Source: Acetobacteraceae bacterium
GTDB lineage: Bacteria; Pseudomonadota; Alphaproteobacteria; Acetobacterales; Acetobacteraceae
DNA length: 14,985 bases
Reading direction: 5' to 3'
Assembly: GCA_027489135.1 (NCBI GenBank)
Contig: JAIYAI010000647.1
Location: 1 to 14,985 of the forward strand
The translations under genes were made by a program, and so were the position numbers. Under the pieces are notes generated by a model. The model did not search any database, had not been told where the DNA came from, and worked only from the letters and a program-made list of their open reading frames with translations. Below, piece after piece: positions 1-10,700 of the stretch. Position 1 is the first letter of the stretch; every line of letters begins with the position of its first letter.

Positions 1-1494
1 CTACTGGTAGCCGTAGAACTCGCGCAGCATCTGCTCGGCCCCGGCGTACTCGGCGGCCGAGGTCGCCTCGAAGCGGGTGATGCCGTGGTCCCGGCAATGC
101 TCCATCAGCCCGGTGATCCATTCCACGTTCTGCTCGATGCAACGAGGGATGTTGCAGCGGGTGGAGGCGTTGTGCGGCCCGACGATGGTCAGCATGTTGG
201 GGAAGCCCGCCGACATCAGGCCGAGGAAGGTCTTCGGCCCCTCCCACCACTTCTCCTTCAGCGACTGCCCGCCGACGCCACGGAAATCGACCCTGTCGAA
301 GGCGCCGGTCACGGCGTCGAAGCCGGTGGCGTAGATGATCATGTCGAACTCGTACTCGGCGTCGGAGGTCCGGATGCCCGTCTCCGTCACGCATTCGATC
401 GGCGTCGCCTTGATGTCCACCAGCCTGACATGGGGCAGGTTGAAGGCCTCGTAGTAGTGCGTCTCCTGCGGCACGCGGCGGGTGCCGAAGCCGTGGCATT
501 TCGGGATCAGCATCTCCGCGACCTTCGGGTCCTTGACCCGTTGGCGGATCTTGCGGGCGACGAAGTCGCTGAACACCGCGTTCGCCTTGGGGTCGGTCAG
601 GACGTCGCGGAAATTCGCCATCCAGATGCTGAAGCCCGGCTCGGCATAGAGCTTTTCCCAGAAGGCCTCGCGCTCCGCCTCCGTCACCTCGAAGGTGCCG
701 CGGGGATCGGTGATGTGGATGTAGCAGCCCGGGGTCTGGCGCAGGATCTCGAACATGGCCGGGTAGTTGGCCTTGATCTTCGCCTGCTCGTCCGCGGCAA
801 TCGGCTTGTTGTGCAGCGGCGTGCACCAGTTCGGCGTGCGCTGGAAGACGGTGAGTGACGCCACCTGCGGCGCGATGGTCTGGATCACCTGCACGCCCGT
901 CGCACCCGTGCCGATGACGGCGACACGCTTGCCGGTGAAGTCCACCTCCTCATGCGGCCAGTCATGGGTGTGGAAGGACTGGCCCTTGAAGGTCTCCGTG
1001 CCCGGGATGCGCGGCAGCGTGGCGGCGGAAAGGGGCCCGAGCGCCGTGACGAGGAAGCGGCAGTCGAAGGTCGCGCCGTCCTGCAGCGTCACGTCCCAGC
1101 GCCGCCGCGCCTCGTCCCAGCGCGCCGCGGTGACGGTGCTGTTGAAGCGGATGTGGCGGCGCAGGTCGAAGCGGTCCGCCACGTGGTTCAGGTAGCGGAG
1201 CGTCTCGGGCTGGGCGGCGAAATGTTCCGACCAGTTCCATTCGGCGAGCAGGTCCTCGTCGAAGGAATAGGCGTAGGTATAACTCTCGGAGTCGAAACGG
1301 GCTCCGGGGTACCGGTTCCAGTACCAGGTGCCCCCGACGCCGCTGCCTGTCTCGAAGCCGAGGACGGAGAGGCCGAGCTTCCGCAGGCTGTGGAGCTGGT
1401 ACATGCCGGCGATGCCGGCACCGATCACGATCACGTCAACAGCCTCGGAGCCGGCTGCGTGAGCCGTCGCCCCCAGCACCTGTGTATCAGGCAT
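1..1494 (-). CDS. Flavin-dependent monooxygenase, Baeyer-Villiger type (NAD(P)H/FAD), C-terminally short
   Basis: A 497-residue protein of the class B flavoprotein monooxygenase family. These soluble enzymes use FAD, NADPH and O2 to turn ketones into esters or lactones; the substrate cannot be told from sequence. Seen: an FAD-binding GxGxxG (G25, G27, G30) after a hydrophobic strand; the GGTWYWNRYPGARFDSES segment at 54-71, typical of Baeyer-Villiger enzymes; the fingerprint FxGxxxHTxxWP at 169-180, intact; a second, NADPH-binding GxGxxG at 195-200; GFGTRR at 335-340, where R340 corresponds to the catalytic Arg (R337 of phenylacetone monooxygenase, from memory); and an ATGFD motif at 389-393. 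Start: the ATG at 1494-1492 has an AGGGAG Shine-Dalgarno (1508-1503) 8 bases upstream. Oddity: family members are usually about 540 residues and end with a conserved SWYxGANxxGK...YxGG...Y segment. This protein ends just before it, at a TAG on the window edge. It is divergent from the giant gene; no operon partner is visible. The family call is sure; whether it is active is not. Confidence 0.93.
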   Translation of the reverse strand: MPDTQVLGATAHAAGSEAVDVIVIGAGIAGMYQLHSLRKLGLSVLGFETGSGVGGTWYWNRYPGARFDSESYTYAYSFDEDLLAEWNWSEHFAAQPETLRYLNHVADRFDLRRHIRFNSTVTAARWDEARRRWDVTLQDGATFDCRFLVTALGPLSAATLPRIPGTETFKGQSFHTHDWPHEEVDFTGKRVAVIGTGATGVQVIQTIAPQVASLTVFQRTPNWCTPLHNKPIAADEQAKIKANYPAMFEILRQTPGCYIHITDPRGTFEVTEAEREAFWEKLYAEPGFSIWMANFRDVLTDPKANAVFSDFVARKIRQRVKDPKVAEMLIPKCHGFGTRRVPQETHYYEAFNLPHVRLVDIKATPIECVTETGIRTSDAEYEFDMIIYATGFDAVTGAFDRVDFRGVGGQSLKEKWWEGPKTFLGLMSAGFPNMLTIVGPHNASTRCNIPRCIEQNVEWITGLMEHCRDHGITRFEATSAAEYAGAEQMLREFYGYQ

Positions 1495-1502
1495 CCCTCA
1501 TG

Positions 1503-1508
1503 CTCCCT
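1503..1508 (-). promoter_or_regulatory. Ribosome binding site of the monooxygenase
   Basis: Read on the minus strand this is AGGGAG, 8 bases before the ATG at 1494. It supports that start over the overlapping out-of-frame ATG at 1501-1499, which meets a stop within a few codons. Confidence 0.7.
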
Positions 1509-1623
1509 GGCGGCTGCGCAGAGCCAATCCCGGCGCTCTATGGGCCGCCCCGGCCGAACCTGGCAATCCGCCCCCGAGGCCCAGTCCAAAAACATGAGCT
1601 CCTGACGATGCATTCTTTTTTTT

Positions 1624-1659
1624 ACGCAACTGCCCACAGCTGCGTGATAGCTTCATCAC
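1624..1659. promoter_or_regulatory. Two adjacent short inverted repeats, possible operator
   Basis: ACGCAACT at 1624-1631 faces AGCTGCGT at 1638-1645 across a 6-base spacer (7 of 8 positions pair). Partly overlapping it, GTGAT at 1644-1648 faces ATCAC at 1655-1659 across a 6-base spacer (5 of 5). Both sit at the edge of the AT-rich patch between the divergent genes, where a repressor or activator serving either gene could bind. No regulator gene is in the window, and arms this short can arise by chance, so the regulatory role is inference. Confidence 0.25.
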
Positions 1660-1779
1660 TCTTTAGGGATTACGGACAGTGAGGCGGCGCGTGCAGACGG
1701 ACGGGCCAAGGGGCCGGAGAAGGCTGACTTCCGGCACCTTTGGGATCGCCATGTCGGGCCCGCCCCGCCGCGCTTTCCT

Positions 1780-1786
1780 GGATGGA
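1780..1786 (+). promoter_or_regulatory. Weak ribosome binding site of the giant gene
   Basis: GGATGGA lies 8 bases before the ATG at 1795. It is only a partial Shine-Dalgarno match. The start is supported mainly because it is the only in-frame ATG after the upstream stop and because it leaves a short basic head before the LEPR-xLL-type signature, as is usual for that protein class. Confidence 0.4.
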
Positions 1787-1794
1787 TTGCTGGC

Positions 1795-4700
1795 ATGAGC
1801 GTGACCCTGCGTCGCCCCAATCGGGCGGAACGGCGTGCGGCAAAGCATAGCGACAGGGCGCGGCATCGCACGCTGCCGTCGCAGCGCCTCGCCTTTGAAA
1901 CCTACGAACCGCGGATCCTGCTCTCGGCGCTGCTGCCGGTGCAGGGCGCGATCGACGTGCCCGGCCAGGTCAACCAGTACAGCTTCACGCTGTCGGAGTC
2001 CGAGCGGGTCTATTTCGACAGCCAGACCAATTCCGGCCAGATCAACTGGACCCTGCAGGGCCCCACCGGCACGCTTGTCTCCGCGCGTCCCTTCAGCAAC
2101 TCGGACATCTCGCGCAGCCCGGGCGAGGCGGCTCTGACGCTCGTCGCCGGCGACTACACCCTGACCGTCGCGGGGCAGGGCGCGACGATCGGCAATTACG
2201 ATTTCCAGCTCCTCGACCTCGCCGAGGCGACGCCGATCACCCGCGGCGCCCTGGTGCAGGGACGGCTCGACGTCGGCAGTGAAACTGATCTGTACCGCTT
2301 CGAGGGGACCGCCGGCGACCTGCTGCTGTTCGACGGCCAGCCGCTCGATCCGCAGGGGACGCGCTGGCGCGTGCTCGGACCCGGGGATGCGGTGGTCTTC
2401 GACAGCATTGGGCTCGGCACGCCCTCCGGCCCGAACCGCCTGACGGAGACCGGCACCTATACGGTGCTGGTCGAGGGCGCGATCGGGCAGGTGGTGCCGG
2501 CCGACTACAGCTTCACGGTCTACAACGCGACGACACGGGCCGCCCCGCTCACCCTGGGAGCGACGGTGACGGCGGCGCTGGCGACGCCGGGCACGATCGA
2601 CGCCTACGACGTCACCCTGGCCGCCGACGCGACGCTGCTCTTCGACAGCCTGACGCCGCGCGGCGACCTGCGCTGGACGCTGACTGGTACCACGGGCGAC
2701 GTCGTCACGACCCGCAGCTTCACCGCATCCGACGCCGGGAACGGCGACCCGACGCTGCGGCTCGCCGCCGGCACCTACCGCCTGAGCATCAGCGGCGCCG
2801 GCGCCGCGGCGGGTGCCTACGCCTTCCGCCTGCTCGAGCTCGCCGCCGCGCCGGTTCTTGCTGTCGGCGCGTTGCAGGCCGGAACGCTGGCCGATGCCGG
2901 GGTGAACGCCACCACCCTGCACGGCGCGATCGGGCCTGCCATCGGCACTGACGCGCCGCCGCTGTCCCTGAGCCTCGGCACCAATGCGGTCAGCGCCGCC
3001 ATCGCGCCCTCCCCGGCGCTGGAGACCCAGGCCTTCACCGTCGAGGCCTGGGTGTGGCGCAACGCCGGCACCGACAGCACCACGGTCATCTACCAGCAGA
3101 ACGGTGGCTTCGGGTTCTACGTCGACAACAGCGACCGGCTGGCCCTCGGGATCGAGGGCACCACCCTCCGCGCGGCCGGGCCGCTGCGCGAAGCCACCTG
3201 GGTGCATGTCGCCGCGAGCTACGACGGCGCGACGATGCGCCTCTTCGTCGACGGCGCGGAGGTGGCATCCCAGGCCCGCATCGGGGCCATCACCTACGAC
3301 GGCAGCGGCGGGCGGATCGGCGCCACGGACGCGGCCGGCAACAACCTCTGGCAGGGGCGCCTCGCCGAGATCCGCCAGTGGAACGTCGCCCGCAGCGCCG
3401 CCGACATCATCGCGACCCGCGGCCAGATCCTCGGACCGCGGGCGGGCCTCGCTGGGCTGTGGCATCTCGACGAGGCGTCGGGGCTGACGCTGGCGGACTC
3501 CTCCGGCAACGGGCAGACCGCCACGCTCGGCGTGGTGCCGGGCACCGAGACCCAGCTCTACGCCGTCACGCTGACCGCGGGGCAGACCTATTTCCTCAGT
3601 GTGCCGAGCCAGGGCTCGGTCGTGCCCGGGCTTTCCGCCTCGGCGACGATGCGGCTCTACGACCCGGCCGGGGGGCTGGTCTTCGGCCAGGCGCTCGGCA
3701 ACCGTAGCGGCATCACCGCGACCGTCAGCGGCACCTATGTGCTGGCGATCGAGGGCGCGGTCGGCAACGCGCCGTCGCTTGCCTACCAGCTCCGCGTCGT
3801 GCCGACGGTCAATGCCGCCGCCACCCTGGCGGTCAGCGACGTGGCCGAGGGCAGCATCGACCTGCCGAGCCAGGGCATCACCTACGCCTTTACCCTGGCG
3901 ACCGATTCGCGGCTTCTGATGGACGCGTTGACCAGCGCGACCGGCCTGCAATGGACCCTGACCGGCCCGCGCGGGACGGAGGTGCGCGACCGCGACCTCC
4001 GCTCCTCCGACGGCATCCGGACGCCGGCGCAGCCGCTCCTGCTGCTGCCCGCCGGCGACTACCGCCTGACGGTGAACGGCAGCGGGACCGCGACGGGCGC
4101 CTTCCGCTTCCGGCTGCTCGATGCCAGCCCGGGGGCAGTCGCCACGGGCTTCGCGCTTGGCGACGAGGTCGAAGTCACGCCCGACCGTGTCAACGGCACG
4201 GCGCTGGTCCGCTTCGATGCGGCGGCGGGCGACACGCTGTCGATCAGCGCCCTGGCCGGCGCCTTCAATGCCAACATGGTGCTGTTCGACCCCGATGGGC
4301 GCGTGCTGCTCGGCCCGGATTTCTTCCAGAGCCGCACCGACATCGGCATCGGCGCGACGGGCACCTACGTGCTGGCGCTGCAGGCGACGATCGAGCAGAC
4401 CACCATCCCGACGCTGCGCCTGCGCGTGAACCTCGACAGCCATGTCGATCCCGCGCCGCTGACCGGCACGGCCCTGAGCCTCGGCGCCGAGGTCACCGCA
4501 GCCTTCCCGGCTGCCAACACGCCACAGGACTACGTCTTCAGCGTGGCCGGCCCGACCCGACTCGTCTTCGACGCCCTGACAGCCGAATCGCCCTTCGTCG
4601 TCGTCAACGTCGTCGGGCCGCGCGGCGTGGAACTGGCGAACACGCAGTTCACCGCCTCGGATTCCAATGAGCGCAACAGCGGCGTGGTGATCGACCTCGC

Positions 4701-7700
4701 CGCCGCCGGCACCTATCGGCTGCGCCTGGTCAACCCGGGCGGCTTCCTGGGGAACGTCCGTTTCGCGCTGCGCGACCTCGGCGCGCCGGTCGCGGTGCTG
4801 GGGACGGACGGGACCGCGCTGCAGCGCGCGCTCTCGCCCTCCAATGGCACGGACGTGCTGGCCTTCGACGGCGTCGCGGGCCAGAGTCTCTTCCTCGACG
4901 CCAGCGCTAGCCTGAACGGCTTCCAGGATGTCCATGCGCGGCTGATCGATCCCTTTGGCCGCCAGATTGCGGGCCCATTCCGCCTCGGCGACGCAGTGCT
5001 GAGCATCGAGGCGACGGGGCGCTACACGCTGCTTCTCGAGGGCCAGCGCATCAACACCTTCTATGGTGCGACCACTGCCTACACGGTCGCGCTCAGCCGC
5101 ATCGCAGACCCGGCGCCGCTGCCGGTGCTGACCGGCGAGACGGTGACCGGTCGCATCGACGCGCCGGGCGAGACCAACCGCTACGTTCTCGATCTCGCCG
5201 CCGAGACGCGGCTGATCCTGAGCAGCTATACCAGCGACACCAGCGTGCAGTTCCGCATCGTCACGGACGACGGCACGATCCTGTCGCAGCGCCTCGCCGA
5301 TGCGGTGGGCTACGGCGTCGGCAGCCCGGTCTTCACGCTGGCAGCAGGGCGCTACACGATCCTGCTCTCCTCCAGCGCCGCGATCGGCACGCCGAGCTAT
5401 GGCTTCGCCCTCTACGACCTGGCGACAGCGCAGGCGCTGACGGCGGGCATCCGTGTCGACGCCACGCTGCAGCCCAACCAGGCGGTCGCGGCCTACACCA
5501 TAGCCCTCGACGCCGGCGAGCGGCTGCGCGTCTACACGACGCGCGAGAGCCCGATCAACGATGCCGAGCTCCTGATCCTTGATCCGGACGGCAGGCCGCT
5601 GGCCGAGCAGGGGCGCTACTTCAGCAGCCCTGCGACCTTCGAGATCGCGCGGACCGGCACCTATACGGTGCTCTTCCTCGGCGCCAACAACGGCCTCGGA
5701 CCACGGCCGAGCGTCGCCTACAGCATCACGGCCCTTGTCGATCCGCCGCCGGCCGTGGTGCCGTTCGACACGCTCACCCTGGACATCCTGGCCGACCGCG
5801 TCGACGAGCGCCGCTACCGCTTCACGCTGGATGAAGCGACGCGCGTGATCTTCAACAGCCTCGCCGGCGACGGCAACCTCACCTGGACACTCGAAGGACC
5901 GAACGGCTACCGGCTGCAACGGAACTTCTATTTCTCCGGCAGCTATGAGCTGGGCGGCACCAACCCGGTGCTGAACCTCTTCGCCGGCACCTACACCCTG
6001 ACCTTCACCACCGGCGCGAATACGCCCGGCACGACCTATTTCCAGCTTCTCGACCTCGACGACGCGACGCTGCTGACGCCGGGTGCGACCATCAACACGA
6101 CCAACACGCCGGGCAATCGTACGCAGCTCTTCGCCTTCGACGGGGTGGAAGGCGTGCCGCTCGCGCTCACGACGCTCGATCCGGAGAACTGGCTGGCTGT
6201 CCGCGTCATCGATCCGAACGGCGTGCAGCTGTTCGGCCCGGTCGAGACCGGGCAGCGGCTGATCACACCGGCGGTCACAGGGCGCTACACCGTGATCGTC
6301 GAAGGTCGCACCTGGAACGGCACGCCGCGCAATCTCAGCATCGGCATCGCTGCGGTGCCGCAGCCGAACATCGTGCTGGACGGCGCCGGCGACCTCACCG
6401 GTCCCAAGGGGCCCTATTCGGCGCCAGGGCGGATCGGCCAGGCACTTGCCTTCACCGGCCTCGAATCGGTGCAGATCGCGGACACGGCGGCGCTCGACCT
6501 GACCGGCTCCTTCACCCTCGAGGCATGGGTCAACCGCGACGAGACCGACAACGCGGAGGTGCCGATCATCACCCGCGGCGGCGGGCGGACGGTTGCCTAC
6601 GCGCTCGGCATCAACAGCGCGAACCAGGTCTGGCTGAAGATCTCCGACAACATCAACGTCTATTCTCTGTACACGAACGGCAACGCCGCGCCGTCCGGCA
6701 CCTGGACGCATGTCACGGGCGTGGTCGACGTCGTCGCGCGCACGATGACGATCTTCATCAATGGCGAGCAGGCGGCGCAGACCGGCATCGGCAGCTATGC
6801 CGCCGTCGATTCGAGTGCGCCGCTGATGATCGGCGCGGACGCGCCGCTCGGCAGCTTCGGCAATGGCGCCTTCCAGGGCCTGATGCAGCAGGTCGGCGTC
6901 TGGGGCGTGGCGCGCAGCGGGGCCGACATCCTGGGCAGCTACCAGGCGGCGCGAACGGGTCTCGAACCGGGGCTGATCGTCGCCCTGCCACTCGGCGACG
7001 CCAGCGGCAGTGCCGCCATCGCGACGCTCGGCCCGGCCGCCCTGACGGCGCGCGTGGTGCGGGTCTACCAGGGGCTCGACAACGTCGTCACGGGCCGCAT
7101 CGGCCAGCCCTTCGAGACCGTCACCTACCGCTTCACCCTGGGCCAGGCGACGCGTTTCCTGATCGACGGGCTGACCGACCAGGACGGCTTCAGCGTCACC
7201 CTGACCGGGCCTGACGGGCTTTCGGTCACGCGCAGCATCCTGCGGACTGACAGCTACGAATTCGGCGGCAACCCCGTCTTCTCCGCTGGCGCCGGCGCCT
7301 ACACGATGGTGGTGCGCGCGGCGTCGGGGCGGATCGGCAGCTACGGCTTCCGGCTGCTCGACCTGGCGGAGGCGGCGCCGATCGCGCTCAACACGCCGGT
7401 GAACTTCACCCTGCCGGCGGGCTTCGCCACCCAGGCGCTGCGCTTCACCGCGGCGGCGGGCGATCGCCTCGCCTTCCGCGCGCTGGACCTGCCGGTGCGC
7501 AGCGACCTGGTCACGATCCGGCTGATCGATCCGCTGGGCCGGCAGATCACCGGGATCCTGAACTTCGAGAACCTGTCGAACCTGGCGACCCTGCCGCTGG
7601 GCGGTGACTACACGCTGCTGGTCGAGGGGCGCAGCCAATACCTCCGCACCGGGCCGCTGGCGATCGGGCTCGAGATCGACCGCGCGGAGACCATCCCGGC

Positions 7701-10700
7701 GACCTTGCAGGTCGGCGCGCCGAACCCGGCGCCGGGGCCGATCTGGGGCGCGGGGCTGACGCAGGGCCAGGGGCTGGTCTTCACCGGGGCGGAAGCGGTG
7801 CGCGTCGCCGACGGCGTTGCCACGGACCAGACCAACAGCTTCACGATCGAGGCAATGGTCCGGATCGACCGGTTCAACGGCTATACGCCGATCGCCACGA
7901 AGATCGCGGCGGCGGGCGGCACCGGCGGCACCACGCGGGCCTATGGTCTCTACGTGCAGGACAACGGGTCGATCGTCGCCACGGTGCGCGACGCCAGCGG
8001 CGAGCAATCCGTGCGCAGCGATGCGGGGCTGGTGCGCGCGGGGCAGTGGAACGCCCTGGCGCTGGTGGTGGACCGCACCTTCGGCACGATGAGCGTGCTG
8101 CGCAATGGCGTCGTCGTGGCCACGGTGAACATTCGCACCCAGGCCGGCATCGACCAGGATGGCGACCTGGTCATCGGTGCCACGGACGAGGGCGATGCCG
8201 GCTATGGCCGCCTGGAAGGCGCCATCACCTCCTTCCGCCTGTGGTCGGTCGCCCGCACGGCGGCGCAGATCGCCGCGGCGATGGCCGTCCCGCCCGCGTC
8301 GAACACCGACGGGCTGACGGTCGACCTCGGCTTCACCGAGGGCAGCGGCCGCACCACGGCGAACCGCGCGACGCCGGGCGGCACCGCATCCCTCGTCACC
8401 GCGAACACCGATGGCGTCACCGGCTTCATCACGCGCATCGGCCAGGCTGTCGCCTATACCTTCACGCTGGCCGAGACACGGCTGATCGAGGTGGACAGCC
8501 TCGGCGGCAATGCCGGCCTGGGCTGGGGCATCAACGGTCCCTATGGCGGCATCGCCGGCGCGCGGCTGTCGAACACCAACGGCTTCGACGTCGGCGGCAA
8601 CACGGTGCTGCGGCTCGAGGCAGGAACCTACACCTTCACCATCTCCAGCATCGACGGCGTCGGTGCCTACAACATGCGGCTGATCGACCTCGGCGCCGCG
8701 GCGGTGGGGCTGACATCGGGCATCCCCGTGTCCGGCGTGATGCCGCAGTCGAGCCGCTCGGCCGTCTACCGGTTCACGGCGAGCGCCGGGGACACGCTGT
8801 TCTTCGACGCAATTGCCGCCGCGGGCGAGATCTCCTGGCGGCTGATCGATCCAGAAGGCCGGCTCGTCTCCGGCCCGCGCGGCTACAGCGACGCCTTCCT
8901 CGCGCTCGGCGCGACGGGCGACTACTTCCTCCTGCTCGAAAGCCGCGCGGCCAATGGCGGGCGCGGGACCTACAGCTTCAACGCGGTGGTCGTGCCGACC
9001 GTCACCCAGCCGATGACGCTTGGCGCGCGGGTGGCGGGCGCGATCACCGTCGCCTCCCAGCGCCAGGCCTACGCGTTCACGCTGGACGAGGCGAAGCAGG
9101 TCGTCTTCGACAGCCTGACCAACGACGGAACCATGCTGTGGTCGCTCACCGGTCCGAACGGCACGGTGTTCAGCGAGGACGAGTTCCAGAACAGCGATGG
9201 CGACCGGCAGGGCGGCAACACGGTGCGCAGCCTGATCGCCGGCAACTATGTCCTGACCGTGCGTGGGAACCAGGACTACGTCGGCAGCTACGCCTTCCGC
9301 CTGCTGGACCTCGCCACGGGCGCACCGCTGACGCTCGGTGCGCCCGTGGAGGGGACGCTGGGCGAGCAGGGGCGGGCGACGGATGTCTATCGCTTCGAGG
9401 CGACGGCGCGCGACCGCGTGGTCTTCCAGCCCGCCAGCAGTTCGAACGGCGGTACGACCTGGCGTCTGGTGGATCCCTTCGGACGGACGGTCGCCGGCCC
9501 CTCGGGCTTCGCGGTGTCGGGTCCGATCACGCTGGTCGACGGTACCTACACCCTGCTGGTCGAGGGCCCGGTCGCCAGCACCGCCGACGCGACCTATGGC
9601 TTCACCCTGGCCCGCCTGCCGCAGCAGGATGCGGGCGGGCAGACCGCGCAGGATTTCGATTCCGAAGGCCTGCTTCCCTACACGCTGGGCAATTTCGACA
9701 ACTCCCCCCCTGCGTTGGTCGATGGCCCGACCGGCAAGGCCCTGCGCCTGACCGCGAGCGAGAACAACGGGGGCCAGAACACCGCCGTCTTCTTCCCGAT
9801 GACGGAGGACGGGCCGCTTGGCTCCATCACCGTCGCGCTCGACCTGTCGATCACGCCGAATCCGGCGAACCGCAATGCGGGTGTGGTGGTCGCGCTGCTC
9901 GATGCCGCGACCTGGGGCGAGAGCGGCATCGGGCCGGAACTCTTCAACAATGCGGGGCTGGCGAACTCCCTCGGCATCGCCTTCGACGTGAACGACCGCT
10001 ACGGCGGCGACGGCGCGCGCAACCACATCGCCATCCGCACCGGGGGCGGCCTCGTCTCGCAGCATCTCGTCTCTCCAGCGAATGTCGATCTCGGCGCCGG
10101 CACGCCGATCCGCGCGGTGATCACCGTGACCCAGGCGGAGGGCGGCGCCCGGGTCAGCGTGGTGCTGACCCCGCAAGGCGGGTCCGCCTTCACGGCGGTG
10201 ATCGATGCCTTCGTCGGCGGCTATGTTCTGAACCCGCTGCGCGTGGCGATCGGCGGGTGGAGCTTCTTCACCAACGCGCGGCAGCTCGTCGACAATGTCT
10301 CGATCGCTGCCGTGCCTGGCCCGGAAGCGGCGACGCCCATCACGATCGGCCAGGTGGTCACCGGCGCGGTGACCCTGCCGGACTCGGTCATCCGCTACAG
10401 CTTCGACCTCGCGTCGGAGACGACGCTGGTCTTCGACAACCTCACCACCGATCCGGGCAATACGGTCTACAGCATCACCGGTCCGTCGGGCCTGATCGAA
10501 AGCGGCAGCATCTGGGCTGCCGACTGGGCCAACCGCGGCGGCAGCAATGCGCTGCGCCTCGGCCCGGGGCACTACATCGTCAGCTTCAGCGTGCAGTTCC
10601 AGCGCACCGGGACCTTCGCCTTCCGGCTGCTGGATACCGCCACGGCGACGCCGGTCTCCATCTCGACCATGGAGGATGCGGCGACGACGGTGAACTTCGA

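Larger units (their letters stand above)
1495..1794. promoter_or_regulatory. Divergent intergenic region, presumed to hold both promoters
   Basis: Exactly 300 bases separate the two divergent starts. The stretch around 1605-1680 is clearly richer in A/T than the surrounding sequence and includes a run of eight T (1616-1623), as expected for a promoter region in a GC-rich genome. Both strands were searched for -35/-10 pairs and none was convincing. No tRNA, riboswitch fold or terminator hairpin is recognisable. The only structured elements are two small inverted repeats at 1624-1659, listed separately. The frame of the giant gene is closed upstream by TGA at 1645-1647, and no in-frame ATG, GTG or TTG lies between it and 1795. 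Confidence 0.6.

Noticed and set aside
85..858. Plus-strand open frames opposite the monooxygenase
   Set aside because: They lie antisense to a gene with unmistakable family motifs, have low-complexity products and show no ribosome binding site.
1616..1645. T8 run next to a dyad considered as a rho-independent terminator
   Set aside because: On the plus strand the T run precedes the dyad, and read on the minus strand it becomes an A run, so neither direction gives a stem followed by U. No gene ends here.
1482..1682. Short open frames in the intergenic region (plus 1482-1682, minus 1431-1637)
   Set aside because: They overlap the start of the monooxygenase gene or the presumed promoter patch, lack a clear Shine-Dalgarno and show no recognisable protein features.
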